Positions 1 through 6,724 of a DNA stretch of 9,373 nt are shown here, in pieces. The stretch lies in assembly GCA_002702965.1 (NCBI GenBank), contig PADE01000016.1, positions 1-9,373 of the forward strand, written 5' to 3'. The number at the start of each line of letters is the position of its first letter. Positions within the stretch are counted from its first letter, which is position 1. Source of the DNA: Planctomycetaceae bacterium. Lineage in GTDB: Bacteria; Planctomycetota; Planctomycetia; Pirellulales; Pirellulaceae. Both the position numbers and the translations under genes were made by a program. The notes under the pieces are model-generated. The model worked only from the letters and a program-made list of their open reading frames with translations, made no database searches and had not been told where the DNA came from.

Positions 1-224
1 CACGGGGGAAGCTACAACCGAGATCTTCCCCAGAACGGGCCCCCCTAACCGGTCTGATCACAACGCCTGTCCCGGCTGCGACGGGTTGCGTAGGCCAAAT
101 GATCGTGCCCGACCGGAACTGTTGTGGAATAGGATTGTCCTCAGGGGAACGGGCTCCGAATCCGCTGGCGTATCGCTGCAAATCAGCTGGCCACTTTGGG
201 AATCGCTGCGTCCTCGGCGATCGT
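1..224. other. Gene-free left edge
   Basis: I see no convincing gene here. A plus-strand frame opens at 99 but runs antisense through the glycosidase-like gene and has no recognisable content, so I treat it as a shadow. On the minus strand this is the 3' flank of the 225-1373 gene. I found no hairpin followed by a T-run, so no clear terminator. The edge may cut through a gene lying further left, but nothing visible supports that. Confidence 0.5.
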
Positions 225-1373
225 CTATTCAACCACGCCAGGGTCGCCCAATTGACTGAGCACCTCGAAGGCTGGTTCGGTCGATCCTTCGCGCGTAATG
301 AAGAAATTGAACAGGTAGATTCCGTCCGCTTTTTCATTCCAGATATGGCGCGCCGCGCGACGGTACTGTCGCGGTGTCAGTGCTTCGCCAGTCTGTTTTT
401 CGACGATTTCGATGCAGCCGTAGACCGGAATCTCGGTGATCAGCTTCTTCCATGGGGCGACCGGAAGATCAAACGTGACGCTCAGGAACCGAGAGACGGT
501 CAGAAAATCGATCCAGCCATTTGTTGCCCAGGCGACTGGGTCGCAGCCGACCTTGCGAGAACCTTCGTACGTCGCCGCGACGTCGTAATCCTCCGTCGGA
601 GGTCGGACTCCCATCACCAGGTGCCGATTTCGTTTCTTCCCTTCGTCATCCAGCATTTTGCGGAGGCGCCGTACAAACGCGTTCATCTTAGCGATCCGGT
701 CCGGACTCGTGCCAGCTTTGAAGAGCACGGGAAAGCGATTGAAATCGAGTTCGATGCCGTCGCAGTCATAGCGCTGAACGGCCTCCTGAATCAGCAGAAA
801 CATATGATCCCGCACTTCTTGGTGACCGTAGTCGAGCGTATGACCCTGATCGGGATCGAAACAATGATACTCCGGATGTTCTCGCCAAAAACGTGTTTCC
901 AGATGCGTTCCATCGTGGCCGTCGTTCATGCGAAAAGAGAGCAGTCCTTCCAGTTTTAGCCGCCGCGCTTCGGCCAACATGACCGCCCAGGGATCGATAC
1001 CTTTGTCGGCAAAGTGCTTGAGATTTGCACACCACTGCCGAGTGGCCGCTGGCCATTGTTTGCGCTGTTGGGGCGTGGCCAGGGTGCCCAGCATGGTGCC
1101 GACTTTGGTCGGGTAGAACATCACCTGGGCGTTGACGCAGAGCAAAACCGTGTCGACCTGGCTTCCTTGGTGGGCCGGCTCACGAATGGCTTGTTTGAGA
1201 TCGTCCACAGTGAGGGGGACCGGTCCCTGGCTCCCCTTCCGCGTATACAGGATGGAGCCGCCATCGTAATTGCAGAGAATCCGCCGTTGCCGAGCCGGCT
1301 TCTCGGCCCGGCTCGAGGAGACCGCTGACTGCAGAAAAACCCCCACTAGCACTAGAAAGAAAACGCTACGCAC
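225..1373 (-). CDS. Secreted glycoside hydrolase-like TIM-barrel protein
   Basis: A 382-residue exported protein that resembles the family 10-like glycosylhydrolase (GHL) proteins common in Planctomycetes. Residues 1-23 form a signal peptide: a short basic start, the hydrophobic stretch FFLVLVGVFL, and a probable cut after SRA. The mature part looks like an alpha/beta barrel. Visible landmarks are an early strand ILCNYDGGS (32-40), SFRMNDGHD (146-154), the acidic strand end DCDGIELDFNRFP (203-215), which is where catalytic carboxylates often sit in such barrels, and a last strand ADGIYLFNF (349-357). The substrate is unknown; polysaccharide or glycoconjugate breakdown outside the cytoplasm is an inference. 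The start is a GTG with a good AGGAG seven bases upstream. It is transcribed away from the DUF1592 gene, across a gap of about 1.1 kb. The export signal and barrel-like motifs are clear, but hydrolytic activity is not proven and it could be a non-catalytic barrel. Confidence 0.82.
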   Translation of the reverse strand: MRSVFFLVLVGVFLQSAVSSSRAEKPARQRRILCNYDGGSILYTRKGSQGPVPLTVDDLKQAIREPAHQGSQVDTVLLCVNAQVMFYPTKVGTMLGTLATPQQRKQWPAATRQWCANLKHFADKGIDPWAVMLAEARRLKLEGLLSFRMNDGHDGTHLETRFWREHPEYHCFDPDQGHTLDYGHQEVRDHMFLLIQEAVQRYDCDGIELDFNRFPVLFKAGTSPDRIAKMNAFVRRLRKMLDDEGKKRNRHLVMGVRPPTEDYDVAATYEGSRKVGCDPVAWATNGWIDFLTVSRFLSVTFDLPVAPWKKLITEIPVYGCIEIVEKQTGEALTPRQYRRAARHIWNEKADGIYLFNFFITREGSTEPAFEVLSQLGDPGVVE

Positions 1374-1380
1374 GGGATTG

Positions 1381-1385
1381 CTCCT
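1381..1385 (-). promoter_or_regulatory. Ribosome binding site for glycosidase-like gene
   Basis: On the minus strand this reads AGGAG, seven bases before the GTG at 1373. It is the strongest Shine-Dalgarno match among the genes in the window, and it supports GTG as the true start, placing the signal peptide exactly at the N-terminus. Confidence 0.7.
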
Positions 1386-1421
1386 GGTTTCTGTTGCGAA
1401 TGGTTGTTTCGCTGATAGTAC

Positions 1422-1433
1422 CCGGTCGACCGG
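1422..1433. repeat. 12-bp palindrome upstream of glycosidase-like gene
   Basis: The bases CCGGTCGACCGG form a perfect 12-bp palindrome about 50 bp upstream of the GTG start of the glycosidase-like gene. A second CCGGT-containing stretch, AACCGGTCACCC, follows near 1443. The position suits an operator for a dimeric regulator, but short GC-rich palindromes are also frequent by chance in such DNA. No regulator gene is in the window. Confidence 0.3.
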
Positions 1434-1934
1434 AGAACGAACAACCGGTCACCCGGCAGGGAGAAGCAGCGCCCGCGCGGTGTTTCCCTCGGGAAAGAGG
1501 TGCCCGCCGATCAGAACGGGATGCGCTACACAAATGTTTTCACCGCCGGGCTACCCCAGTGGAAACGTACTGGGCGCTGATCAAACGGAATCAACTTGAG
1601 CAGGCATATGAAGCGCCGCCGTGGACCGTCTCTCGGGCCTGCGTGGGCCGGCGACGGAGTGGGCTATTTCCAGCTGATCCCGCAGTCGGTCCACGCCTTC
1701 TTCCGGTCGGCGGCGCCAGTTTCCTTGGCAGGTTCATTGTTTCGACACACTGATTTTCGCGCCGGGTGCGGATTTGATCGAATACAGGTAAGGCGGCACA
1801 GCTCAGAGCCAAGTTGATTGGCTAAGGCATCCGCGCGGGAACGTGTGGAGTTCTCCTGATCCACCTCGCCCGCACACCGAGATGGGAGGTGGAGATTTGT
1901 CGCGAACGCGGCCCCGATTGTGTGGTAGGTATCG

Positions 1935-2165
1935 TCAGCATGCACAGCCGGCCGCCGAACAGATCGTCAGTCGCACGCATAGAGATGGCAACGCCCGAGT
2001 CTGGGCACCCGCGCCGAGATCTCTGGAGCAGTCCACCCTGGACAACGTCCCACGCCGCTCGAAATTCCACAGGTGGAGCAGCCCTGCTGTGGCTACGTCG
2101 GCGTCAAAGGGAATCGTTAAGACCATTGCCAAGCCGCCGCGGACAAGCCAAGATGACAGAGTCAC
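1935..2165 (-). pseudogene. Possible decayed LamG-type secreted protein start
   Basis: The first ~35 codons of this minus-strand frame look like the start of an exported protein: WLVRGGLAMVLTIPF, then DVATA with a plausible cut, then GLLHLWNFE. Planctomycete LamG/concanavalin-like proteins often begin just after the signal peptide with a similar Leu-His-x-Trp-x-Phe run. After that the frame turns into low-quality Arg- and Cys-rich sequence and stops at 76 codons. The other two frames stay open downstream without giving a recognisable domain. I read this as a possible broken gene start. It starts at GTG, with an ATG 12 codons in, and has no good ribosome site. It could equally be chance. Confidence 0.25.
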
Positions 2166-2332
2166 TTGGACCTGTTTTCGTTCCGTTCTGTGGGGTTGCT
2201 TGTCGCAGTTGTGGCAGTGGTTGAAAAAATCACAGCAGCTTCTGGCTGTTGTTGTATGTCGATGTTTTCATCGCTGGCGTGATTGCCTATAAGTTCTTCC
2301 TGGGGCCGGTCGAACCGACGCGACTTCGCTGA
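2166..2332 (+). pseudogene. Possible frameshifted small membrane protein remnant
   Basis: Two adjacent plus-strand frames each encode a hydrophobic helix. The first (2166-2282) includes VGLLVAVVAVVEKITAAS. The second (2225-2332) includes FWLLLYVDVFIAGVIAYKFF followed by LGPVEPTRLR and a stop. Joining them with a single shift near 2235-2245 gives a smooth two-helix protein of about 55 residues, a more protein-like reading than any frame nearby. Neither half has an ATG at a sensible place; TTG at 2166 is possible. The family is not recognised. The segment ends about 140 bp before the DUF1592 gene. It may be a decayed gene, a sequencing error in a real small gene, or coincidence. Confidence 0.25.
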
Positions 2333-2475
2333 TGCGGTCGATCGCAGCGCGCGAGAGGTTTGCTGCTGCGAAGAAGAAGTTCTTTCGGAAGGCAATCGAG
2401 AGCCGGCGCGTTTGAGTCGACGACAGGACTGTGCGATCGAGGTTTGATCAACTCAAGCAGAATGCACTGAAGATC

Positions 2476-5061
2476 ATGAAAACCGTGTTCACGACTTCCG
2501 TCGCCCTGGTGTTGTCTATCGGTCTGTCCTCGTCCTCGCTGGCGGACGAGTTTTCGACGTTGTTGCGGTCGGCGTTCAAGGCGCATTGCATTGCATGTCA
2601 CGGCAAAGACGGCAAGATGGAGGGCAAGATCAATCTGCTGGCCCTGAAATCGGGGGTGGACCTGCAGGCTCGCCCCAAGTTGCTCGAAAAGTTGATCAAG
2701 GTCCTCAAGAACCGCGAGATGCCACCGAAAGATGCGCCGCCTCTTCCGGCCGTGAAGCGGGAGCAAATGGTCGGTGGGCTTCATGCGCTGCTCGAACGGG
2801 CGCGAAAGACCCAGCCCTTCGTCCCCACGCCGATCCGGCGGATGAATCGGTTTCAGTACAACAACGCCGTTGTCGATCTGCTCGAGTTGGATCGTGATCT
2901 GTTCCGTCTGAATGAGCGGTTGCTTCGGCGCCGTCAGGATTACTTCCGGCCTGAGACCAGAAAGATGCCCGCAGAAGTGCGCGTCTCCAGTCGTCCGCTC
3001 GCCAAGGACATCGACAATCAGCGTCCCGAGGGATTTCGAGGTGTCGCGGCATTTCCGCAGGACAAACGGGCCGAACACGGTTTCGACAACCGCGCGGATC
3101 ACCTCACCCTTTCGCCGCTCCTGATGGAGTCGTTTCTCCGACTCAGTCAAACGATCGTGGAAAGCGCGGATCTAAATCCCAAGGAATGCCGAAGTTGGGA
3201 TCGACTGTTTGCACCACCGGGGAGGCCGGCCCGTGCCCCCGTCGACGGCCGCTACGAAGCGGAAGGGGCGGGGCCCCTGAAAGTGGTTGGGACCCCCACA
3301 GGTCTGCCCGCGACCCAGAACATGAAAGAGTTCGGCACTCAGTGGAGTGGGGATGCGCAGCTGTTCTGGCGTTGTCCGAAACAGGGCTCGGAAATGACAC
3401 TGTCATTCGACGTGACCGAGGCCGGCAGTGGAATTCGAGTCGGACTCACCAAAGCGCCCGACTACGGCACCTTCGAGCTGTATCTGGATGACAAGAAGAT
3501 CGGCGCGGCGGTCGATCTTTACGACCCGAAAGTCGTCCACATCGATCATGACGTCTCGGTCAAGATCACGACCGGCCTCCACAGACTGAGATTCCAATGC
3601 GTCGGAAAAAGCGATCCGTCGACCAAATACTTTTTCGGCCTGGACTACGTCGACATTACGGGCCGCGCTCCGGTAGTGAAGGCCGCACCACCGGCCATCA
3701 CCGACATCGATGCGATCCGGTCCCGACTCGGAAAACTGTTGCGACGGGCGTTTCGCCGACCCGTCGATCCCGCAACGCTCGATCGATTCACGGAATTCGC
3801 GGAACACCAACTCGCGTCGGGAGCTTTGTTCGAGGACACGATGCGCACCGTGGTCGGAGCGGTCCTTGGAATGCCGGACTTCCTCTATTTCTACGAAACG
3901 CTCGACGAGGATCATCTCGGTGACCAAGCGCGTGGGCGTCAGCGCGTGGGTGATTTCGAACTGGCCTCCCGCCTTGCTCAATTCTTCTGGAGCAGCATTC
4001 CCGACGACGCGTTGCTCGACCTCGCCGAGTTAGGGAAGCTGAGCGATGCCGAGGTACTCAGCACACAGATCGATCGGATGCTGAACGACCGGCGGTCGAG
4101 TCGATTCTGTGACAACTTCCCCGCCCAGTGGTTGCAATTGGATCGACTGATCACCTCGATCCCCGATCCCGAGAAGTTCCCGTACTTCTATTACCACGGA
4201 TACCGGACCAGCATCCACATGATGTCCGAGCCCCTGTTGCTCTTCGAGACGGTTTACATCGAAGATCGGTCGATCGTGGATCTCCTGGACCCGAAGTTCA
4301 CCTGGCAGAGCGACATGCTCCGCGCCAACTACGAGGGTCATTCAAAAGGAGACCACCAGGTCAACGTGCAGGTCTTCGAACGCGTACCGCTGGACGACGC
4401 GCGCCGGGGTGGCGTGATTACCAACGCAGCTGTGATGACAATGACCTCCACGCCCACGCGCACGCAACCGATCACCCGCGGCGCCTGGGTGAATTCGGTG
4501 ATCTTCAACGATCCCCCCGATCCGCCACCCGCTGACGTGCCGGTTCTGCCTGAGGTCGACGGAGAGGAGCTGGCGAAACTCACGATCCGGGAACGTCTGG
4601 CCGCGCATCGCAAGCGTGCCGACTGTGCCGGCTGTCACGACAAGATCGATCCCTTTGGCTTTGCGCTCGAGAACTATGGCCCCACCGGTGTCTGGCGCGA
4701 CAAGTACGAGAACGGACGCGAGGTGGATGCCAGCGGCATATTATTCAATCAGCACGAATTCAAGTCCGTGGTCGAGTTCAAGCGTCTGATTCTTCAGGAG
4801 AAACAACGGTTCATCCGCGGGTTCATCTCTCATCTGTTTTCCTACGCACTCGGCCGGGAACTTGGAACAGCCGATTCACCCGCACTGGACGACCTGACCA
4901 CGAAGGCGATGGCGGGCAGCGACCAACTCCGTGCCGTGCTCAAGAGTGTCGCGATGAGTGAGCCGTTTCTTCACAAGAATATGCAAGGTCCTGTGGGACC
5001 CGATAATCAAGCGAGCAACACCCCACTTCGCACAAAGGACAGCCCGCGTGACAACGAATAA
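2476..5061 (+). CDS. Diheme DUF1587/1595/1592/1588/1585 exported protein
   Basis: An 861-residue exported c-type cytochrome-like protein of the Planctomycete family known by its DUF parts. A Sec signal peptide (about 1-23) is followed by a small heme domain with CIACH (38-42) and a candidate Met ligand in REMPPKD (Met82). Then come a DUF1587-like segment with IRRMNRFQYNNAVVDLL (120-136), a beta-rich insert (about 257-395) that begins GRYEAEG as CBM6/35-type modules do, DUF1595 (about 410-470), DUF1592 from FELASRLAQFFWSSIPDDALL (494-514), DUF1588 with a second heme site CAGCH plus DKIDPFGFALENYG (717-735), and DUF1585 at the C-terminus (about 758-832). Electron transfer outside the cytoplasm is likely; the substrate is unknown, and the insert suggests sugar binding. 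ATG 2476 is chosen over GTG 2431 because it sits directly before the signal peptide. The following DUF1552 gene overlaps its end, so both are probably made together. Confidence 0.93.
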   Translation: MKTVFTTSVALVLSIGLSSSSLADEFSTLLRSAFKAHCIACHGKDGKMEGKINLLALKSGVDLQARPKLLEKLIKVLKNREMPPKDAPPLPAVKREQMVGGLHALLERARKTQPFVPTPIRRMNRFQYNNAVVDLLELDRDLFRLNERLLRRRQDYFRPETRKMPAEVRVSSRPLAKDIDNQRPEGFRGVAAFPQDKRAEHGFDNRADHLTLSPLLMESFLRLSQTIVESADLNPKECRSWDRLFAPPGRPARAPVDGRYEAEGAGPLKVVGTPTGLPATQNMKEFGTQWSGDAQLFWRCPKQGSEMTLSFDVTEAGSGIRVGLTKAPDYGTFELYLDDKKIGAAVDLYDPKVVHIDHDVSVKITTGLHRLRFQCVGKSDPSTKYFFGLDYVDITGRAPVVKAAPPAITDIDAIRSRLGKLLRRAFRRPVDPATLDRFTEFAEHQLASGALFEDTMRTVVGAVLGMPDFLYFYETLDEDHLGDQARGRQRVGDFELASRLAQFFWSSIPDDALLDLAELGKLSDAEVLSTQIDRMLNDRRSSRFCDNFPAQWLQLDRLITSIPDPEKFPYFYYHGYRTSIHMMSEPLLLFETVYIEDRSIVDLLDPKFTWQSDMLRANYEGHSKGDHQVNVQVFERVPLDDARRGGVITNAAVMTMTSTPTRTQPITRGAWVNSVIFNDPPDPPPADVPVLPEVDGEELAKLTIRERLAAHRKRADCAGCHDKIDPFGFALENYGPTGVWRDKYENGREVDASGILFNQHEFKSVVEFKRLILQEKQRFIRGFISHLFSYALGRELGTADSPALDDLTTKAMAGSDQLRAVLKSVAMSEPFLHKNMQGPVGPDNQASNTPLRTKDSPRDNE
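5034..5039 (+). promoter_or_regulatory. Ribosome binding site fixing a GTG start
   Basis: AAAGGA lies inside the last codons of the DUF1592 gene, eight bases before GTG 5048. It favours GTG over the ATG at 4958, which would place about 30 extra residues with no role before the Tat signal. The overlap of 14 bases with the upstream stop suggests translational coupling. Confidence 0.65.
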
Positions 5062-6430
5062 CGACAACGCCCGCCCAGTTTCCCGACGCCGGTTTCTCGC
5101 AGGCACCGGTGGTGTCGCGTTGAGCCTGCCCTGGCTCGAGAGCTTCACCAACCACTGCGCTGCCGCAGGCGGCAGCCAGACATCCGCTCCGGCGAAGCGG
5201 CTCGCCTTCTTCTACCTCCCGAACGGAATCACGCGCCGGGGCTTTTTCCCGGGCGAGGGTGACCGGTCGCTGCCGAATTTCGCCGGTCAAAACAATGTCT
5301 GGCGTTTCGAGGGCAAGACTGTCCCACCGGGCAGACATCCCTTGACGTTCACACCGACGCTGGCCCCGCTGCACAAGATGCGGGACAAGGTCGCTCTGAT
5401 CACCGGTTTGGACCGCATCTTCCAGCACGGGACCGATTCACACGCTCAGTCCGCATCCTGTTTTCTGACCAGCGTTGCGCCGTTCCAGGTCAAAAACTCC
5501 GCCTATCCGCTCGCTCGCACTCTGGACCACGTCGCCGCCGACAGCATCGGCCAGACGACGCCTTATTCGACTCTCGAGCTGAGCTGCAACGACCACAAGA
5601 ACAACATCGAGTCGATCTACTTCGACAATATGTCGTGGTACGACACCGGTCACGTTGCTCCCTCAATGAGAAACCCGCGTCAGATCTACGACCGGCTGTT
5701 CGGTACCCGCGCCAACACCCGGTTCCGAAACATCACCGATCTGGCGCTGGGCAACGCGCGCCGTCTGCAACGGCGGCTGAGTTTCGCGGACCGAAAAAAG
5801 TTCGACGAGTACTTCGAGGCGATCCGCACCATCGAAAAACGTATGGATCGAATCGCCACAATGAAGTCTGAACTGACCGTGGCGCAAGTCGAACGCCCGG
5901 CGGAGCATTTGCCTCGTAACGAGTACATTCACCTGATGGGCGATCTGCTGGTGATCGCCTTGCAGAGCGGTGTGACGAACGTCGGTACGCTGATGGTCGG
6001 CCCCGAACGGTGGACCACGCCGACAAACTGGGAGGGAATCCTCGATAAGCCGCACAGCCATCACGCGATGACACACGACCCGAAACGCCACGTCGAGGAT
6101 CTACTGAAGCTGGACCGTTTCCACGTCGCGGCGTTCACGCGTCTGCTTGAGCGGATGGACAGCATCGAGGAAGCCAACGGCACCACGCTGCTCGACAATA
6201 CCATCTTCACCCTCGGAGCGGGCCTGGGGGATGGTACCACCCATCAGTACAACGACTTGCCACTGGTTGTCGCCGGCGGCGGCGGCGGAACGCTGAAGCT
6301 GGGCAAGCACATCCACTGCAAGACGGGCACTCCGCTGGCCAATCTCTGGTTGACCCAGCTGCATGCCCTGGGAATCGAACGCAAGACGTATGCCGACAGC
6401 ACGGGGACACTGTCGGAGATTCAGACCTGA
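5048..6430 (+). CDS. Tat-exported DUF1552 (HXXSHH) family protein
   Basis: A 460-residue protein of the DUF1552 family, renamed HXXSHH after its signature. From the GTG start, the N-terminus carries a twin-arginine signal: SRRRFLAGT (12-20), then GGVALSLPWL, so export in folded form is expected. Family landmarks include RLAFFYLPNGI (51-61), HGTDSHAQSASCFLTSV (127-143), MRNPRQIYDRLFG (207-219), ALGNARRLQRRL (233-244) and LLDNTIFTLGAGLGDG (381-396) followed by a Gly-rich turn at 410-414. The C-terminus GTPLANLWLTQLHALG (427-442) is also typical. The signature histidine motif appears as HAMTHD (339-344), which differs from the usual HxxSHH at two positions. The family is thought to share the fold of DUF1501 and alkaline phosphatase/sulfatase-like proteins, but its reaction is unknown. 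It almost always travels with the diheme DUF1592 protein just upstream, so the two likely act together. Export type and family are firm; function is open. Confidence 0.93.
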   Translation: MTTNNDNARPVSRRRFLAGTGGVALSLPWLESFTNHCAAAGGSQTSAPAKRLAFFYLPNGITRRGFFPGEGDRSLPNFAGQNNVWRFEGKTVPPGRHPLTFTPTLAPLHKMRDKVALITGLDRIFQHGTDSHAQSASCFLTSVAPFQVKNSAYPLARTLDHVAADSIGQTTPYSTLELSCNDHKNNIESIYFDNMSWYDTGHVAPSMRNPRQIYDRLFGTRANTRFRNITDLALGNARRLQRRLSFADRKKFDEYFEAIRTIEKRMDRIATMKSELTVAQVERPAEHLPRNEYIHLMGDLLVIALQSGVTNVGTLMVGPERWTTPTNWEGILDKPHSHHAMTHDPKRHVEDLLKLDRFHVAAFTRLLERMDSIEEANGTTLLDNTIFTLGAGLGDGTTHQYNDLPLVVAGGGGGTLKLGKHIHCKTGTPLANLWLTQLHALGIERKTYADSTGTLSEIQT

Positions 6431-6724
6431 GATCGGCGATCCAGACGCAGTGGTCTTGGCGCCAAGTTTTCGATCGCATCTTGTGCCCGGTTCGCCACGC
6501 CCTCGGCGGGCGCAGCGCAGTGGCGTCGGGGTTAGGCCGGCGCTGCGCAGACCCGTGACCAAACGCCGGCCAAGCGGGTCCCCAGCGCCATCGGTCAGCC
6601 GGTGACGGCGGCCCAGCACGCGCCGCGCCGCGATGGCAACCGCACGGGAATGGCGTGGGCAAGAATGGAATGCGGGCGAACAGTGGCTCCCCAAGCGGTG
6701 CCATTGAATTCAAACCGACGCAGA
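6431..6724. other. GC-rich convergent gap with competing hairpins
   Basis: This 294-bp gap lies between the convergent ends of the DUF1552 gene and the metalloprotease gene. A perfect 12-bp palindrome, CTTGGCGCCAAG (6455-6466), is followed directly by TTTT, but as a hairpin its stem would be short. Further on are two overlapping inverted repeats. Stem A pairs GCGCAGCGC (6510-6518) with GCGCTGCGC (6540-6548). Stem B pairs GGCCGGCG (6535-6542) with CGCCGGCC (6564-6571). They share bases 6540-6542, so only one can form at a time. A role in ending one or both transcripts is the simplest idea, although no T-run follows stem A or B. Open frames crossing this gap are Arg- and Pro-rich shadows. Confidence 0.5.

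Larger units (their letters stand above)
1374..2475. other. Long gap between divergent genes
   Basis: About 1.1 kb separates the divergent starts of the glycosidase-like gene and the DUF1592 gene. Several open frames of 70-150 codons exist, but they are rich in Arg, Pro and Ser, resemble no family I know, and overlap each other on both strands. Small inverted repeats occur: AGCCAA/TTGGCT at 1807-1823 (6-bp stem, 5-base loop) and TCCACCTC/GAGGTGGA at 1860-1893 (8-bp stem, 18-base loop). Neither is followed by a T-run. Promoters of both flanking genes should lie here, but I could not pick a convincing -35/-10 pair. Two stretches that look like gene remnants are listed separately. Confidence 0.55.

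Noticed and set aside
99..959. Plus-strand frame of 286 codons
   Set aside because: It is antisense to the glycosidase-like gene, which has a signal peptide, a good ribosome site and barrel motifs. The antisense product has no recognisable features.
1394..1753. Plus-strand frame of 119 codons in the long gap
   Set aside because: No ribosome site, no family resemblance, and overlapping frames on both strands are of similar quality.
2287..3150. Minus-strand frame of 287 codons
   Set aside because: It lies largely opposite the N-terminal part of the diheme protein, and its composition is that of a GC-rich shadow.
4958..5047. ATG 4958 as start of the DUF1552 gene
   Set aside because: It would add 30 residues before the Tat signal and overlap the upstream gene by 104 bases; GTG 5048 has a ribosome site and puts the Tat motif near the N-terminus.
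6455..6470. Palindrome plus TTTT as an intrinsic terminator
   Set aside because: The palindrome has no loop, so only about four pairs could form around a six-base loop, and the T-run is only four long. Kept as a note within the gap and not called a terminator.
6531..6537. GTTAGGC resembling the core site of an integron attC
   Set aside because: No partner RYYYAAC box is found in the preceding 100 bases, and there is no integrase or cassette array, so it is a chance match.
6101..6694. Minus-strand frame of 197 codons spanning the convergent gap
   Set aside because: It runs into the antisense of the DUF1552 gene and is Arg/Pro-rich without any motif.
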